DNA from: Chryseobacterium sp. KLBC 52
Lineage (GTDB): Bacteria; Bacteroidota; Bacteroidia; Flavobacteriales; Weeksellaceae
Length of the DNA stretch: 64,000 bases
Assembly (NCBI RefSeq): GCF_003347605.1
Contig: NZ_QDFZ01000007.1
Coordinates: forward strand, 62,001 to 126,000
Reading direction: 5' to 3'
Under the pieces are notes generated by a model that did no database searches, was not told the origin of the DNA, and saw only the letters and a list, made by a program, of their open reading frames with translations. Positions 44,266-52,064 of this stretch are shown piece by piece. How positions within the stretch are numbered: the stretch's first letter is position 1; every line of letters begins with the position of its first letter. The position numbers and the translations under genes were made by a program.

Positions 44266-45225
44266 TTATTGAATCTGTAAGATACTTGAAATCTGCTCTG
44301 CCAGGGAAAGACCAATTCTATCCTGCGCTTCAAGCGTAGAAGCTCCCGTGTGAGGGGTAAGAGAGATTTTAGAATGAGTAAGGATTGCTTTAGAAGGTGT
44401 TGGCTCATTAATGAAAACATCTAATCCGGCAAATCTTACTTTACCTGAATCCAAAGCCTGAATCAAAGCTGTTTCATCAATGACTCCTCCTCTTGAACAG
44501 TTTACGATAGCCACTCCGTCTTTCATGATTTCAAATTCGTTCTTACCAATCATATAACCGTCTTTCTGAGCCGGAACGTGTAAAGTAATGAAGTCTGAAT
44601 GTTTTAGTACTTCCTGAAGTGGTTCAGTCTCGATATCAACATTGATGAACTGATTGTTGTAAAACTTCACTTTGATGCTTGCTTTTCCTACATTATTATC
44701 AGCAGCTACTACTCTCATGCCAAGTCCTAAAGCGATTCTTGCCACTTCCTGTCCGATTCTTCCCATTCCTACAATACCAATGGTTTTTCCTCTTAATTCA
44801 ATACCTGCAGCATATGCTTTTTTAAGGCTTCCAAATTCAGTATCACCCACCAGAGGCATTTTTCTGTTGGAATCCTGAAGGAATCTTGCTCCGGAAAACA
44901 AATGAGCAAAAACAAGTTCAGCCACTGATTCTGAAGAAGCAGAAGGCGTATTGATCACATGGATTCCTTTTTCTCTTGCATAGTCTACATCAATATTATC
45001 CATACCTACTCCACCTCTGCCAATAATGTCGATGGACGGACACCCGTCAATAATATCTTTTCTTACCTGGGTAGCACTTCTCACCAATAAGGTGCGGATT
45101 TTGTGCTCGTTAATATAATCTACTAAAAACTCCTGAGGAACTTTTGTAGTAATCACTTCAAAGCCTTTTTCTGTCAATGCATCTATTCCAGATTGATCAA
45201 GGCCGTCGTTTGCTAAAACTTTCAT
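44266..45225 (-). CDS. serA: D-3-phosphoglycerate dehydrogenase (short type)
   Basis: 319 aa. The catalytic domain starts KVLANDGLDQSGIDALTEKGFEV. The NAD-binding motif is GIVGMGRIGQEVARIA. The active-site residues lie in NCSRGGVIDE (Arg), DVFINEPTP (Glu) and LTPHTGAST (His). There is no ACT/regulatory domain, so it lacks the serine feedback seen in longer SerA proteins. It oxidises 3-phosphoglycerate at the start of serine synthesis; related 2-hydroxyacid dehydrogenases cannot be fully excluded. It lies 86 bp after the HAD gene with a long AT-rich palindrome between them. Confidence 0.9.
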   Translation of the reverse strand: MKVLANDGLDQSGIDALTEKGFEVITTKVPQEFLVDYINEHKIRTLLVRSATQVRKDIIDGCPSIDIIGRGGVGMDNIDVDYAREKGIHVINTPSASSESVAELVFAHLFSGARFLQDSNRKMPLVGDTEFGSLKKAYAAGIELRGKTIGIVGMGRIGQEVARIALGLGMRVVAADNNVGKASIKVKFYNNQFINVDIETEPLQEVLKHSDFITLHVPAQKDGYMIGKNEFEIMKDGVAIVNCSRGGVIDETALIQALDSGKVRFAGLDVFINEPTPSKAILTHSKISLTPHTGASTLEAQDRIGLSLAEQISSILQIQ

Positions 45226-45250
45226 AAAATATCAAGTATATTAAAAAATG

Positions 45251-45300
45251 AAAGATTTAAAAATTAAAGGAACAGGTTCACATTTAATTTTTAAATCTTT
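45251..45300. repeat. 18-bp perfect AT-rich inverted repeat between HAD gene and serA
   Basis: Arms AAAGATTTAAAAATTAAA (45251-45268) and its exact complement (45283-45300) enclose 14 bp. It may end the HAD transcript or control the serA leader. Confidence 0.75.
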
Positions 45301-45311
45301 GAATTATATTT

Positions 45312-45722
45312 TTATTCGCCGTCTTCTTTGAATACCTCAATGGTCACTTGCTTTTCAACCAAATCCGTAAATCTTCCTTTATATCTTGTAGCTCTTACCA
45401 GGTGGTTGTCTATCCAGTGATAATTTCCTCCTCTTGGTTTTCCGCAAAGCACGCTGTGATATTTGAAGCCATGCTTATCCAGCCAGTCGATCGTGATTTG
45501 TTTTAGATTTTCAGTTCTTGAAGTAAAAAAGCAGATCTGATGTCCTTCGTCATACCATCTGTTGATCGTTTCCAGTGCATCGGGGTATGGTTCGCAGGTA
45601 ACCATTCTTTCCGGCTCTTCATTGGGAACGTCATCCGTAATGGTTCCGTCGATATCTATTAAGTAATTTTTTATTCCATCCTTTAGAATAGGACTAATGT
45701 GTTCAATGTATTCTAATTCCAT
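45312..45722 (-). CDS. HAD-superfamily phosphatase-like protein
   Basis: 136 aa. Motif I is YLIDIDGTI (nucleophile Asp in DIDGT), motif II FFTSRTE, motif III the Lys in CGKPRGGNYHWIDN, with an acidic region following. This is a compact HAD core without a cap domain. In related genomes such genes are sometimes labelled phosphoheptose isomerase, but the motifs here are those of a HAD phosphatase. The substrate is unknown. It is upstream of serA on the same strand. Confidence 0.85.
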   Translation of the reverse strand: MELEYIEHISPILKDGIKNYLIDIDGTITDDVPNEEPERMVTCEPYPDALETINRWYDEGHQICFFTSRTENLKQITIDWLDKHGFKYHSVLCGKPRGGNYHWIDNHLVRATRYKGRFTDLVEKQVTIEVFKEDGE

Positions 45723-45783
45723 TACTAAATATTAAAAAACAAAGTTAGCGTTTTTACAGGTATCAGACCTATCAATCTTCATT

Positions 45784-45835
45784 AATGTTAATATTTTACT
45801 ATAAAAACTATTATTTAAAGAATAATATTAACATT
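45784..45835. repeat. 12-bp inverted repeat upstream of idi
   Basis: AATGTTAATATT (45784-45795) and AATATTAACATT (45824-45835) are exact complements, and each is followed by TTACT. It lies in the 327-bp divergent region between the HAD gene and idi. The rest of the region is AT-rich without genes. Confidence 0.65.
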
Positions 45836-46036
45836 TTACTCATCATTTCATCACATATGGTTAAAAATTTTCGTTTTGTATTTTACTTTTAAATAATAAA
45901 GTGAAGATTTGAAATAAAATCAATTAAAGAATTGAAAAATTCTCGTTACGCATTACCGGCTTCTCTGTCGTATCACATCCTTATTACAAAAAGTATGATG
46001 TTTATCTAAAAATTTCCAAAATACATTTATTACTCT

Positions 46037-46044
46037 TACATTTG
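46037..46044 (+). promoter_or_regulatory. idi -7 element
   Basis: TACATTTG is a perfect TAnnTTTG, five bases before the ATG at 46050; the mRNA is probably leaderless. Confidence 0.7.
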
Positions 46045-46049
46045 TAGGA

Positions 46050-46559
46050 ATGGAAGAATTTGTTGTTTTAGTAAATCCTGAAGATAAGGTTTTAGGGCTG
46101 ATGGAAAAACAGCAGGCTCACATCAATGGCCTGTTACACCGTGCTTTTTCTGTATTTCTTTTCAATAGTAAAGGAGAAATGCTTCTTCAGAAAAGGGCTT
46201 CAGGAAAATATCATTCTCCTAACCAATGGACCAATGCTGTATGCTCGCATCCACGCCAAGGGGAAACTTATCAGGAAGGAGCTGTACGAAGAGTAAAAGA
46301 AGAATTGGGAATTGAAACAGAACTTTCAGAAAAATTCAATTTTATTTACAAGGCAGATGTTGGCGGCGGTCTTTGGGAACACGAGCTGGATCATGTATTT
46401 GTAGGAAACCATGAAGCTGATTTCCATCTGAATAAAGAAGAAGTGGAAGAAGTAAGATTCATTTCCATGGAAGATCTGGACAAAGAAATTTCCGAAAATC
46501 CTGAAAACTTTACAGAATGGTTTAAAATTATTCTGGAAGAATATAAACACCACTTTTAA
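46050..46559 (+). CDS. idi: Isopentenyl-diphosphate delta-isomerase (type 1, Nudix)
   Basis: 169 aa. Nudix-type fold with LLHRAFSVFLFNSKGEMLLQKRA, the substrate cysteine in WTNAVCSHPRQGE and the metal-binding GAVRRVKEELGIETE, then ELDHVFVGNHE. It interconverts IPP and DMAPP in isoprenoid synthesis. It starts a plus-strand run idi, secreted protein, gcvT; the next gene begins 2 bp after its stop. Confidence 0.96.
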   Translation: MEEFVVLVNPEDKVLGLMEKQQAHINGLLHRAFSVFLFNSKGEMLLQKRASGKYHSPNQWTNAVCSHPRQGETYQEGAVRRVKEELGIETELSEKFNFIYKADVGGGLWEHELDHVFVGNHEADFHLNKEEVEEVRFISMEDLDKEISENPENFTEWFKIILEEYKHHF

Positions 46560-46561
46560 CG

Positions 46562-47032
46562 ATGAAAAAAATATTTCTTTTTTCTGCTTTTTTGACAGGA
46601 AGTCTGTTTTTTGCCCAAAAGGCAGGTGTATTTGACACTCCTAATTACTCTATCAATGTTCCTGAAGGCTGGAAATCTACGAATGACAGTGAGATTATCA
46701 ATATTTTTCCTACCAGCCAGATCGGTGCTATTACCATTTCGGAGTATCACGACCTTCCCCTTCCGAAAGAGGAGGTGAAAAAATTTATCCTTGCCCTTTA
46801 TCACTCACATGACGAAGAGAAAAAAGTAAAAGAAAAAAAGAGCCAGAAAGGGTATACGGAATATTTCTATGAGCATTTCGATGAAAAAGAAAAGCTGTTC
46901 TGGGTAACCAAAGCTTTTCAAAAAGATAAAAACTTATATTTGGTTTCCATCAACTGTGGCCAGAAATTCTGGAACGGAAACTATATGACCCAATTCAATG
47001 AGACTTTTAACAGTTTTAAAATAAAGAAATAA
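46562..47032 (+). CDS. Secreted protein of unknown function
   Basis: 156 aa with signal peptide (FLFSAFLTGSLFFAQ). The mature part begins FDTPNYSINVPEGW and ends in NETFNSFKI, an outline similar to PsbP/DcrB-like or DUF3805-type proteins. Similarity cannot be confirmed by eye. It lies 2 bp after idi and 9 bp before gcvT, so the three are probably co-transcribed. Confidence 0.75.
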   Translation: MKKIFLFSAFLTGSLFFAQKAGVFDTPNYSINVPEGWKSTNDSEIINIFPTSQIGAITISEYHDLPLPKEEVKKFILALYHSHDEEKKVKEKKSQKGYTEYFYEHFDEKEKLFWVTKAFQKDKNLYLVSINCGQKFWNGNYMTQFNETFNSFKIKK

Positions 47033-47041
47033 AAATTAAAT

Positions 47042-48118
47042 ATGAAGAAAACAGCCTTGTACGACAAACATGTTTCTTTGGGAGCTAAGATCGTACCTTT
47101 CGCAGGTTTTGAAATGCCTGTTCAATATTCAGGGGTTACAGAAGAGCACTTTGCCGTAAGAGAAAAAGCAGGATTATTTGATGTTTCCCACATGGGACAG
47201 TTTTTCATCGAAGGGCCAGGCTCAAAAGATCTTTTGCAATATGTAACTACCAATAATGTAGATGCTCTTGAAAACGGAAAAGCTCAGTATTCTTGTCTTC
47301 CCAACGAAAACGGAGGAATTGTAGACGACCTTATCGTTTACAAAATGGAAGATGATAAATATTTTGTAGTAGTAAATGCCTCCAATATTGATAAAGACTG
47401 GAACCATATTTCAAAATACAATACTTTCGGTGCTAAAATGACCAATGCTTCTGATGAAATGTCTTTATTGGCAGTTCAGGGGCCTAAAGCTACTGAAATT
47501 CTTCAAAAACTTACGGAAGTAAACCTTTCAGAAATTCCTTACTACCACTTTACTGTAGGAAGTGTTGCAGGAGAAAATAATGTGATCATTTCAAACACAG
47601 GATATACAGGAAGCGGAGGTTTTGAAATTTATTTCAACAACGAAAGCGCTGAAAAACTTTGGGATGCTGTAATGGAAGCAGGTAAAGAAGAAGGAATCAT
47701 TCCTTGCGGATTGGCTGCCAGAGATACTTTAAGATTAGAAAAAGGATTCTGCCTTTACGGAAATGATATCGATGATACCACTTCACCAATTGAAGCTGGT
47801 CTAGGATGGATCACTAAGTTTGATAAAGACTTCGTTTCTAAAGATGTTTTTGCCAAACAGAAAGAAGAAGGAGTTGGAAGAAAATTAGTTGGTTTTGAGT
47901 TAACAGACAAAGGAGTTCCGAGACACGATTATCCTGTAGTAGATGCTGAAGGAAATGTAATCGGAAAAGTAACTTCAGGAACACAGTCTCCAATGAAGAA
48001 AGTAGGTTTAGGTCTTGCTTATGTAGACAAACCATATTTCAAATTAGGATCTGAGATCTTTATTCAGGTAAGAAACAAGAACATTCCTGCAAAAGTGGTA
48101 AAAGCTCCTTTTGTATAA
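47042..48118 (+). CDS. gcvT: Glycine cleavage system T protein (aminomethyltransferase)
   Basis: 358 aa. Conserved blocks: [53 protein letters not shown] and [17 protein letters not shown]. The C-terminal barrel has [10 protein letters not shown] and [16 protein letters not shown]. It moves the aminomethyl group from the H protein to tetrahydrofolate. The other gcv genes are not nearby, as is common in this lineage. No glycine riboswitch is visible. A strong hairpin follows. Confidence 0.97.
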   Translation: MKKTALYDKHVSLGAKIVPFAGFEMPVQYSGVTEEHFAVREKAGLFDVSHMGQFFIEGPGSKDLLQYVTTNNVDALENGKAQYSCLPNENGGIVDDLIVYKMEDDKYFVVVNASNIDKDWNHISKYNTFGAKMTNASDEMSLLAVQGPKATEILQKLTEVNLSEIPYYHFTVGSVAGENNVIISNTGYTGSGGFEIYFNNESAEKLWDAVMEAGKEEGIIPCGLAARDTLRLEKGFCLYGNDIDDTTSPIEAGLGWITKFDKDFVSKDVFAKQKEEGVGRKLVGFELTDKGVPRHDYPVVDAEGNVIGKVTSGTQSPMKKVGLGLAYVDKPYFKLGSEIFIQVRNKNIPAKVVKAPFV

Positions 48119-48141
48119 TTGGAAAAAAATAGGAAAAAGAG

Positions 48142-48170
48142 AAGAGGCTGTGAAAATCACAGCCTCTTTT
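48142..48170 (+). terminator. gcvT terminator
   Basis: AAGAGGCTGTGA (48142-48153) pairs with TCACAGCCTCTT (48157-48168) across AAA, followed by TT. Confidence 0.9.
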
Positions 48171-48181
48171 GGGTTTATACC

Positions 48182-48214
48182 AAACCTTATAGGTTTTAAA
48201 AACCTATAAGGTTT
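48182..48214. repeat. 33-bp perfect palindrome
   Basis: AAACCTTATAGGTTTT, one A, then its exact complement. It lies between gcvT and the ArsC-like gene, beyond the gcvT terminator, and is too symmetrical to be chance. Confidence 0.85.
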
Positions 48215-48244
48215 ATTATTTGCAAAATTAGTTTCCAGTTAAAT

Positions 48245-48601
48245 TTATTCATGTACGCCAAAGAACTTCTGCAGTTCTTCAACATTCTTTTTATCATTTC
48301 CTACAAAAATTTCCTTGTCAGTAATAAAAACAGGTCTTTTCAGGAAGGTATAATGATCCAGTAATAATTCTTTAAAATCTTTCTCGGTTAAAGATTTCAC
48401 ATCCAACCCTCTCAGTTTGATCTGGGTAGATTTTTTACTGAACAATGCCTCGTATGATTTTGTTTTTTTATGCATTTCCGCCAATTCTTCTTTCGTAATC
48501 GGCTCTTTTTTGATTTCGCGAAGTTCCCAGTCTGTAAGATCAAATTGGGCTAAAATTTTTCTGCAGGTATCACATGTATTGAGATAAAATACTTTCTTCA
48601 T
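48245..48601 (-). CDS. ArsC/Spx-family thioredoxin-fold protein
   Basis: 118 aa. The redox motif is NTCDTCRKI (CxxC near residue 10), then LREIKKEPITKEELAEM and LLDHYTFLKRPVFITDKEIFVG, the ArsC/YffB/Spx layout. Family members reduce arsenate or act as thiol switches; nothing here picks one. The gene is isolated, convergent with gcvT. Confidence 0.88.
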   Translation of the reverse strand: MKKVFYLNTCDTCRKILAQFDLTDWELREIKKEPITKEELAEMHKKTKSYEALFSKKSTQIKLRGLDVKSLTEKDFKELLLDHYTFLKRPVFITDKEIFVGNDKKNVEELQKFFGVHE

Positions 48602-48721
48602 TACGGTTTCTAAATCTGTTATGGGTTAAAATTCTCTTTCATTGAAAGTTTCGTCTTTCAAAATTAGGATTTAATCTAAAACTTTGGAAATTATTAAATA
48701 ACTTTATTCAAATTTTATAAG

Positions 48722-49189
48722 ATGCAGAACAAGCCTATTACTTTTCAGTTTATTTCGGAGCCTTCGGATGTTAATTACGGAGGAAATGTACATGGAGGAA
48801 GTGTTATGAAATGGATTGACCAGGCCGGTTATGCATGTGCGACAACCTGGAGCGGCAATTATTCCGTTACGGTGTATGTGGGTGGAATCCGTTTTTATGA
48901 TCCCATCAAAATCGGTGAAGTGGTAAAAGTAGATGCTCAGGTGATCTATACCGGAACTTCAAGCATGCATATCGCGATCAATGTCTTTTCCCGAAACCTG
49001 AAACAACCGAATTTTGAGAAAAAAACCCACTGCATTATTGTATTTGTTGCGGTAGACGAAAACGGAAAAAAGCTTCCTGTACCGAAATGGGTCCCGGAAA
49101 CGGAGGAAGAAAAGCAGCAGGAAATGTATGCTAAACGCCTGATGGAGCTGAGAACGCAGATTGAAGATGAAATGAAACCGTTTTTGTAA
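48722..49189 (+). CDS. Acyl-CoA thioesterase (YciA/BACH-like hotdog)
   Basis: 155 aa. Motifs VNYGGNVHGGSVMKWIDQAGYACATTWSG (catalytic Asp in WIDQAG) and IRFYDPIKIGEVVKVDAQVIYTGTSSMHI, then FEKKTHCIIVFVAVDENG, define the YciA type. It hydrolyses medium/long acyl-CoA. A heptamer repeat begins within 5 bp of its stop. Confidence 0.93.
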   Translation: MQNKPITFQFISEPSDVNYGGNVHGGSVMKWIDQAGYACATTWSGNYSVTVYVGGIRFYDPIKIGEVVKVDAQVIYTGTSSMHIAINVFSRNLKQPNFEKKTHCIIVFVAVDENGKKLPVPKWVPETEEEKQQEMYAKRLMELRTQIEDEMKPFL

Positions 49190-49190
49190 G

Positions 49191-49240
49191 AGCGGGTTTC
49201 GGGATGCGAGAGTGCGAGGTTTAAGGTTTAAAGTTTTGGG
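49191..49240. repeat. Short G-rich heptamer repeat copy
   Basis: It contains TTCGGGATGCGAGA (49198-49211), also present at 62815-62828, and GGTTTAA twice in tandem. It directly follows the thioesterase stop. Confidence 0.6.
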
Positions 49241-49274
49241 GAAACCAGTAACAAAAAACGACCAATCACATGAT

Positions 49275-50114
49275 ATGAAAAGTATTTTCACCTTAATGGC
49301 ATCGCTTATGATAGCATTGTGCCCCGCTCAGACACATCGGTTTATTTATGAAATGGAATATAAGATGGATTCTACCGAAACCACTTATGAAAAACTGAAT
49401 ATGATCCTGGACATCACCCCAAAAGAGGTGAAATTCTATGGAAGAAACCTGATTACAACGGATTCTTTAAATAAAAAATTCGGGATGAATAACAGTCATA
49501 CGGATATGTCCGGACAGGTAGTGAAAAGAAAGATCAATTCTTTTGACAATGAGAATTTCATCAATATTAAAAACGGATATTACTCCTTTAAAACGACAGA
49601 TAAAATAAACTGGATCATTTCGAATGAAACCAAGAAAGTAGAAAATTATACTTTACAAAAAGCCACTACCCGATTTGGAGGAAGAAACTGGACCGCCTGG
49701 TTCTGTAAAGATATTCCATTTAATGAAGGCCCGTTTAAACTCCGTGGATTACCGGGTTTAATTTTTGAACTTTACGATGCCAAAAAGAATTTCATTTATC
49801 ACCTTATTAAAAGCCAGGAACTGCCGGAAGTCTATCCGACAGATAGTTTTGTTGAATCCAATTTCGGGAATAAAGCTATTCCCATCACTGAAAAGCAAAA
49901 ATATAAACTCATCATGGAGTTTTATGATGATCCTTTTGCTTTTGAAAGAAATAATTTCAGCAAATCCAACAATGATCTTAAAATTAATATCAACGGAAAA
50001 GAAATCCGTAATGTTGATGAACTGAATACTCAAACTAAAAGCATACAGGAAGTTATTAGGAAATATAATAACCCGCTTGAGATTGATAAGGCAATGCATT
50101 ATCCAAAATATTAA
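49275..50114 (+). CDS. GLPGLI family protein
   Basis: 279 aa. The ATG at 49275 gives a signal peptide (MKSIFTLMASLMIALCPAQ); the upstream open frame lies in the repeat. The name-giving motif is present as LRGLPGLIFELYD (about 173-185). N-terminal strands RFIYEMEYKMDS and the WTAWFCKDIPFNEGP block match the family of secreted Bacteroidota proteins. Function is unknown; some neighbours of the family point to peptide or metal handling, which cannot be shown here. Confidence 0.9.
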   Translation: MKSIFTLMASLMIALCPAQTHRFIYEMEYKMDSTETTYEKLNMILDITPKEVKFYGRNLITTDSLNKKFGMNNSHTDMSGQVVKRKINSFDNENFINIKNGYYSFKTTDKINWIISNETKKVENYTLQKATTRFGGRNWTAWFCKDIPFNEGPFKLRGLPGLIFELYDAKKNFIYHLIKSQELPEVYPTDSFVESNFGNKAIPITEKQKYKLIMEFYDDPFAFERNNFSKSNNDLKININGKEIRNVDELNTQTKSIQEVIRKYNNPLEIDKAMHYPKY

Positions 50115-50120
50115 AACCAT

Positions 50121-50198
50121 GGTTTAGTTTTAAGTTTAGGCTAAAGCCTGAGGAAAGTTAAAAATTTATTCAGGCGGGCTAAATCCCACCTCTATTGA
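50121..50198. repeat. Intergenic repeat with GGCTAAAGCC-type palindromes
   Basis: It contains TTTAGGCTAAAGCCTGA and TTCAGGCGGGCTAAATCCCA near each other. Such words recur between genes in flavobacterial genomes from memory. There is no second copy in this window. Confidence 0.4.
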
Positions 50199-50257
50199 AT
50201 CCAGATATTTAAAGTATATCTTTTACCTTTTACCTTTTATCTTTTTATCATAATTCA

Positions 50258-50265
50258 TATATTTG
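50258..50265 (+). promoter_or_regulatory. Promoter of the fluoride riboswitch/CLC unit
   Basis: TATATTTG is a perfect TAnnTTTG; transcription would start just before the riboswitch aptamer. Confidence 0.75.
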
Positions 50266-50276
50266 TACCATCAAAA

Positions 50277-50366
50277 GGAAATGGTGTTCTTCCTTACCCA
50301 ACCGCTTTACAAAAGCTGATGACGCCTGATTAAAAGATTATTAACAAATAACTAATCAGGATTATT
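50277..50366 (+). ncRNA. Fluoride riboswitch (crcB motif) with expression platform
   Basis: The aptamer spans 50277-50328: GGAA/TTCC stem (50277-50280 with 50290-50293) around ATGGTGTTC, then AACCGC, a GCTT/AAGC stem and CTGATGACGCCTG. The pairing GGTGTT with GACGCC (50283-50288 with 50321-50326) gives the pseudoknot-type contact of crcB RNAs. Downstream, CCTGATTA (50325-50332) can pair instead with TAATCAGG (50353-50360) just before the ATG at 50367. Fluoride binding would free the start region. It controls the downstream CLC exporter. Confidence 0.9.
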
Positions 50367-51674
50367 ATGTCAAAAAGTCAAAGAACATTAGCGAAAAAAG
50401 CAATTTTCCATACTCATTTTTTCTTCAGAAAATTTCCGGCGCTCCCTTATATTTTAAAATGGCTGTCTATCAGTATCATTATTGGTGCTTTGGTAGGAAC
50501 AGCTTCTGCAGGGTTTCTTCAATCTTTAGAATGGGCAACAAACTTCAGAGAAAATCACCTCTGGCTGATCGCCCTACTTCCTGTTGCAGGATTTCTGATA
50601 GGACTTCTCTATTATTACTTTGGGAAAGATGTAGAAGCAGGAAATAACCTGTTGATTGATACGATTCACGAACCCAAGGAAATCATTCCTTTTAAAATGG
50701 CACCTTTTGTTTATCTCGGAACGATTGTAACTCATTTTTTCGGAGGTTCTGCGGGCCGCGAAGGAACAGCACTTCAAATGGCGGGAGCTATCGCAGATCA
50801 GCTTACAAAACCTTTTAAGCTCGACCGAAATGATAGAAAAGTATTGATTATTTCAGCAATTGCTGCCGGATTTGGTTCTGTTTTCGGAACTCCACTGGCT
50901 GGAGCTGTTTTTGGTCTTGAGGTTTTTCTGATGGGAAAAATCCGTTACAACGCTATCTTTCCTGCATTTACATCCGCCATTCTGGCAGACTGGGCTACCA
51001 ATCTCTGGAATGTAAAACATACTCATTATCACATTGATTTTATTCCTAAACTGGAATTTTTACCCATTCTTTACAGCATTCTGGCAGGTATTGCTTTTGG
51101 AATCTGTGCGGCTGCTTTCAGTAAAATCATTCATTGGATGGGTTCTCTTTTCAAATCAAAAATAAAATACCCTCCGCTTCGTCCAGTTGTTGGAGGAATC
51201 ATTATAGCACTTGCTGTTTTTGCGATGGGAACAACCCGGTATATCGGATTGGGAGTTCCAGTAATTGTAGAATCTTTTGAAAAGCAGCTTCCGTTATATG
51301 ATTTTGCTTTAAAAATGATTTTTACCATTGTGACGCTTTCGGCCGGATTCAAAGGTGGAGAAGTTACTCCTTTATTCTTTATCGGAGCTACATTGGGCAG
51401 TGCTTTATCACTTTTCATCCCATTACCGTTCGGATTATTGGCAGGAATGGGATTTGTAGCCGTATTTGCAGGTGCTACCAATACTCCTCTGGCCTGTATG
51501 CTGATGGGAATTGAATTATTCGGAGCAGAATGTGGTGTGTACGTGGCTATTGCCTGTGTTGTTTCTTACCTTCTTTCCGGTCATAACAGTATTTATACAA
51601 AACAAAAGATTGGAGAGGCAAAAAACAGAAGATTTGAAAGCCAGCAGGATAAGTCTGTTTCGGATTTTTTATAA
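50367..51674 (+). CDS. CLC-type fluoride/proton antiporter (CLC-F)
   Basis: 435 aa with about 11 hydrophobic segments. CLC core motifs: GGSAGREGTALQMAGAIADQL, with GREGT replacing the GREGP of chloride-type CLCs; FGSVFGTPLAGAVFGLEVF; and FKGGEVTPLFFIGATLGSAL. There are no C-terminal CBS domains. CLC-F proteins expel fluoride in exchange for protons. A fluoride riboswitch directly upstream makes this assignment strong. No crcB/fluC gene is nearby. Confidence 0.93.
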   Translation: MSKSQRTLAKKAIFHTHFFFRKFPALPYILKWLSISIIIGALVGTASAGFLQSLEWATNFRENHLWLIALLPVAGFLIGLLYYYFGKDVEAGNNLLIDTIHEPKEIIPFKMAPFVYLGTIVTHFFGGSAGREGTALQMAGAIADQLTKPFKLDRNDRKVLIISAIAAGFGSVFGTPLAGAVFGLEVFLMGKIRYNAIFPAFTSAILADWATNLWNVKHTHYHIDFIPKLEFLPILYSILAGIAFGICAAAFSKIIHWMGSLFKSKIKYPPLRPVVGGIIIALAVFAMGTTRYIGLGVPVIVESFEKQLPLYDFALKMIFTIVTLSAGFKGGEVTPLFFIGATLGSALSLFIPLPFGLLAGMGFVAVFAGATNTPLACMLMGIELFGAECGVYVAIACVVSYLLSGHNSIYTKQKIGEAKNRRFESQQDKSVSDFL

Positions 51675-52062
51675 GGGGTTCCGTGATTCGTGTTGCGGGT
51701 TACGAGATGCGAGATGCGAGGTCACAGTTATTTGTTTATTTTGTTGCTGGTTGCTAGTTAAAAGGTACGAGATTCGTGGTTATGAGATTTACATTAGGTT
51801 TATTTTGTTGTGGGATGCTGGTTTTTATTGGTTCTTGGTTATTCACTAAAAATCTTGAAACCCAAAATACCCAATCGCGTAACCAGAAATCCTTCAAACT
51901 TAAAACCACAAACCTGAAATCCCGAATCCCGAATCTCTCAAACCCTCATACTCCAAAACCCCGAAACTCGCAACACGCAACACGCATCTCATCGCCCAAC
52001 CCTCCCACTCTCAAACTCTCAAACTCTCTTCACCATTTCCAACTATAATTCGTAATTTTACC
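51675..52062. repeat. Heptamer repeat element with inverted G-rich/C-rich flanks
   Basis: Left part: GAGATGC repeated (51703-51725) within GTGATTCGTGTTGCGGGTTACGAG-type text. Right part: CGCAACA repeats and CTCAAACT twice (about 51960-52030). The left and right vocabularies are reverse complements. An open frame at 51776-52048 exists but reads through the repeat and is not credible. There is no other gene in the 390 bp. Confidence 0.65.
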
Positions 52063-52064
52063 CC

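Noticed and set aside
47042..47100. Glycine riboswitch before gcvT
   Set aside because: Only 9 bp separate gcvT from the upstream gene; no aptamer can fit.
49212..49274. Longer N-terminus of the GLPGLI protein
   Set aside because: The added 21 codons fall in the heptamer repeat and hide a normal signal peptide starting at 49275.
51776..52048. Open frame of 90 codons between the CLC and LysR genes
   Set aside because: It reads through the heptamer repeat and its second half is low-complexity Pro/Ser/Thr; no family or start signal.
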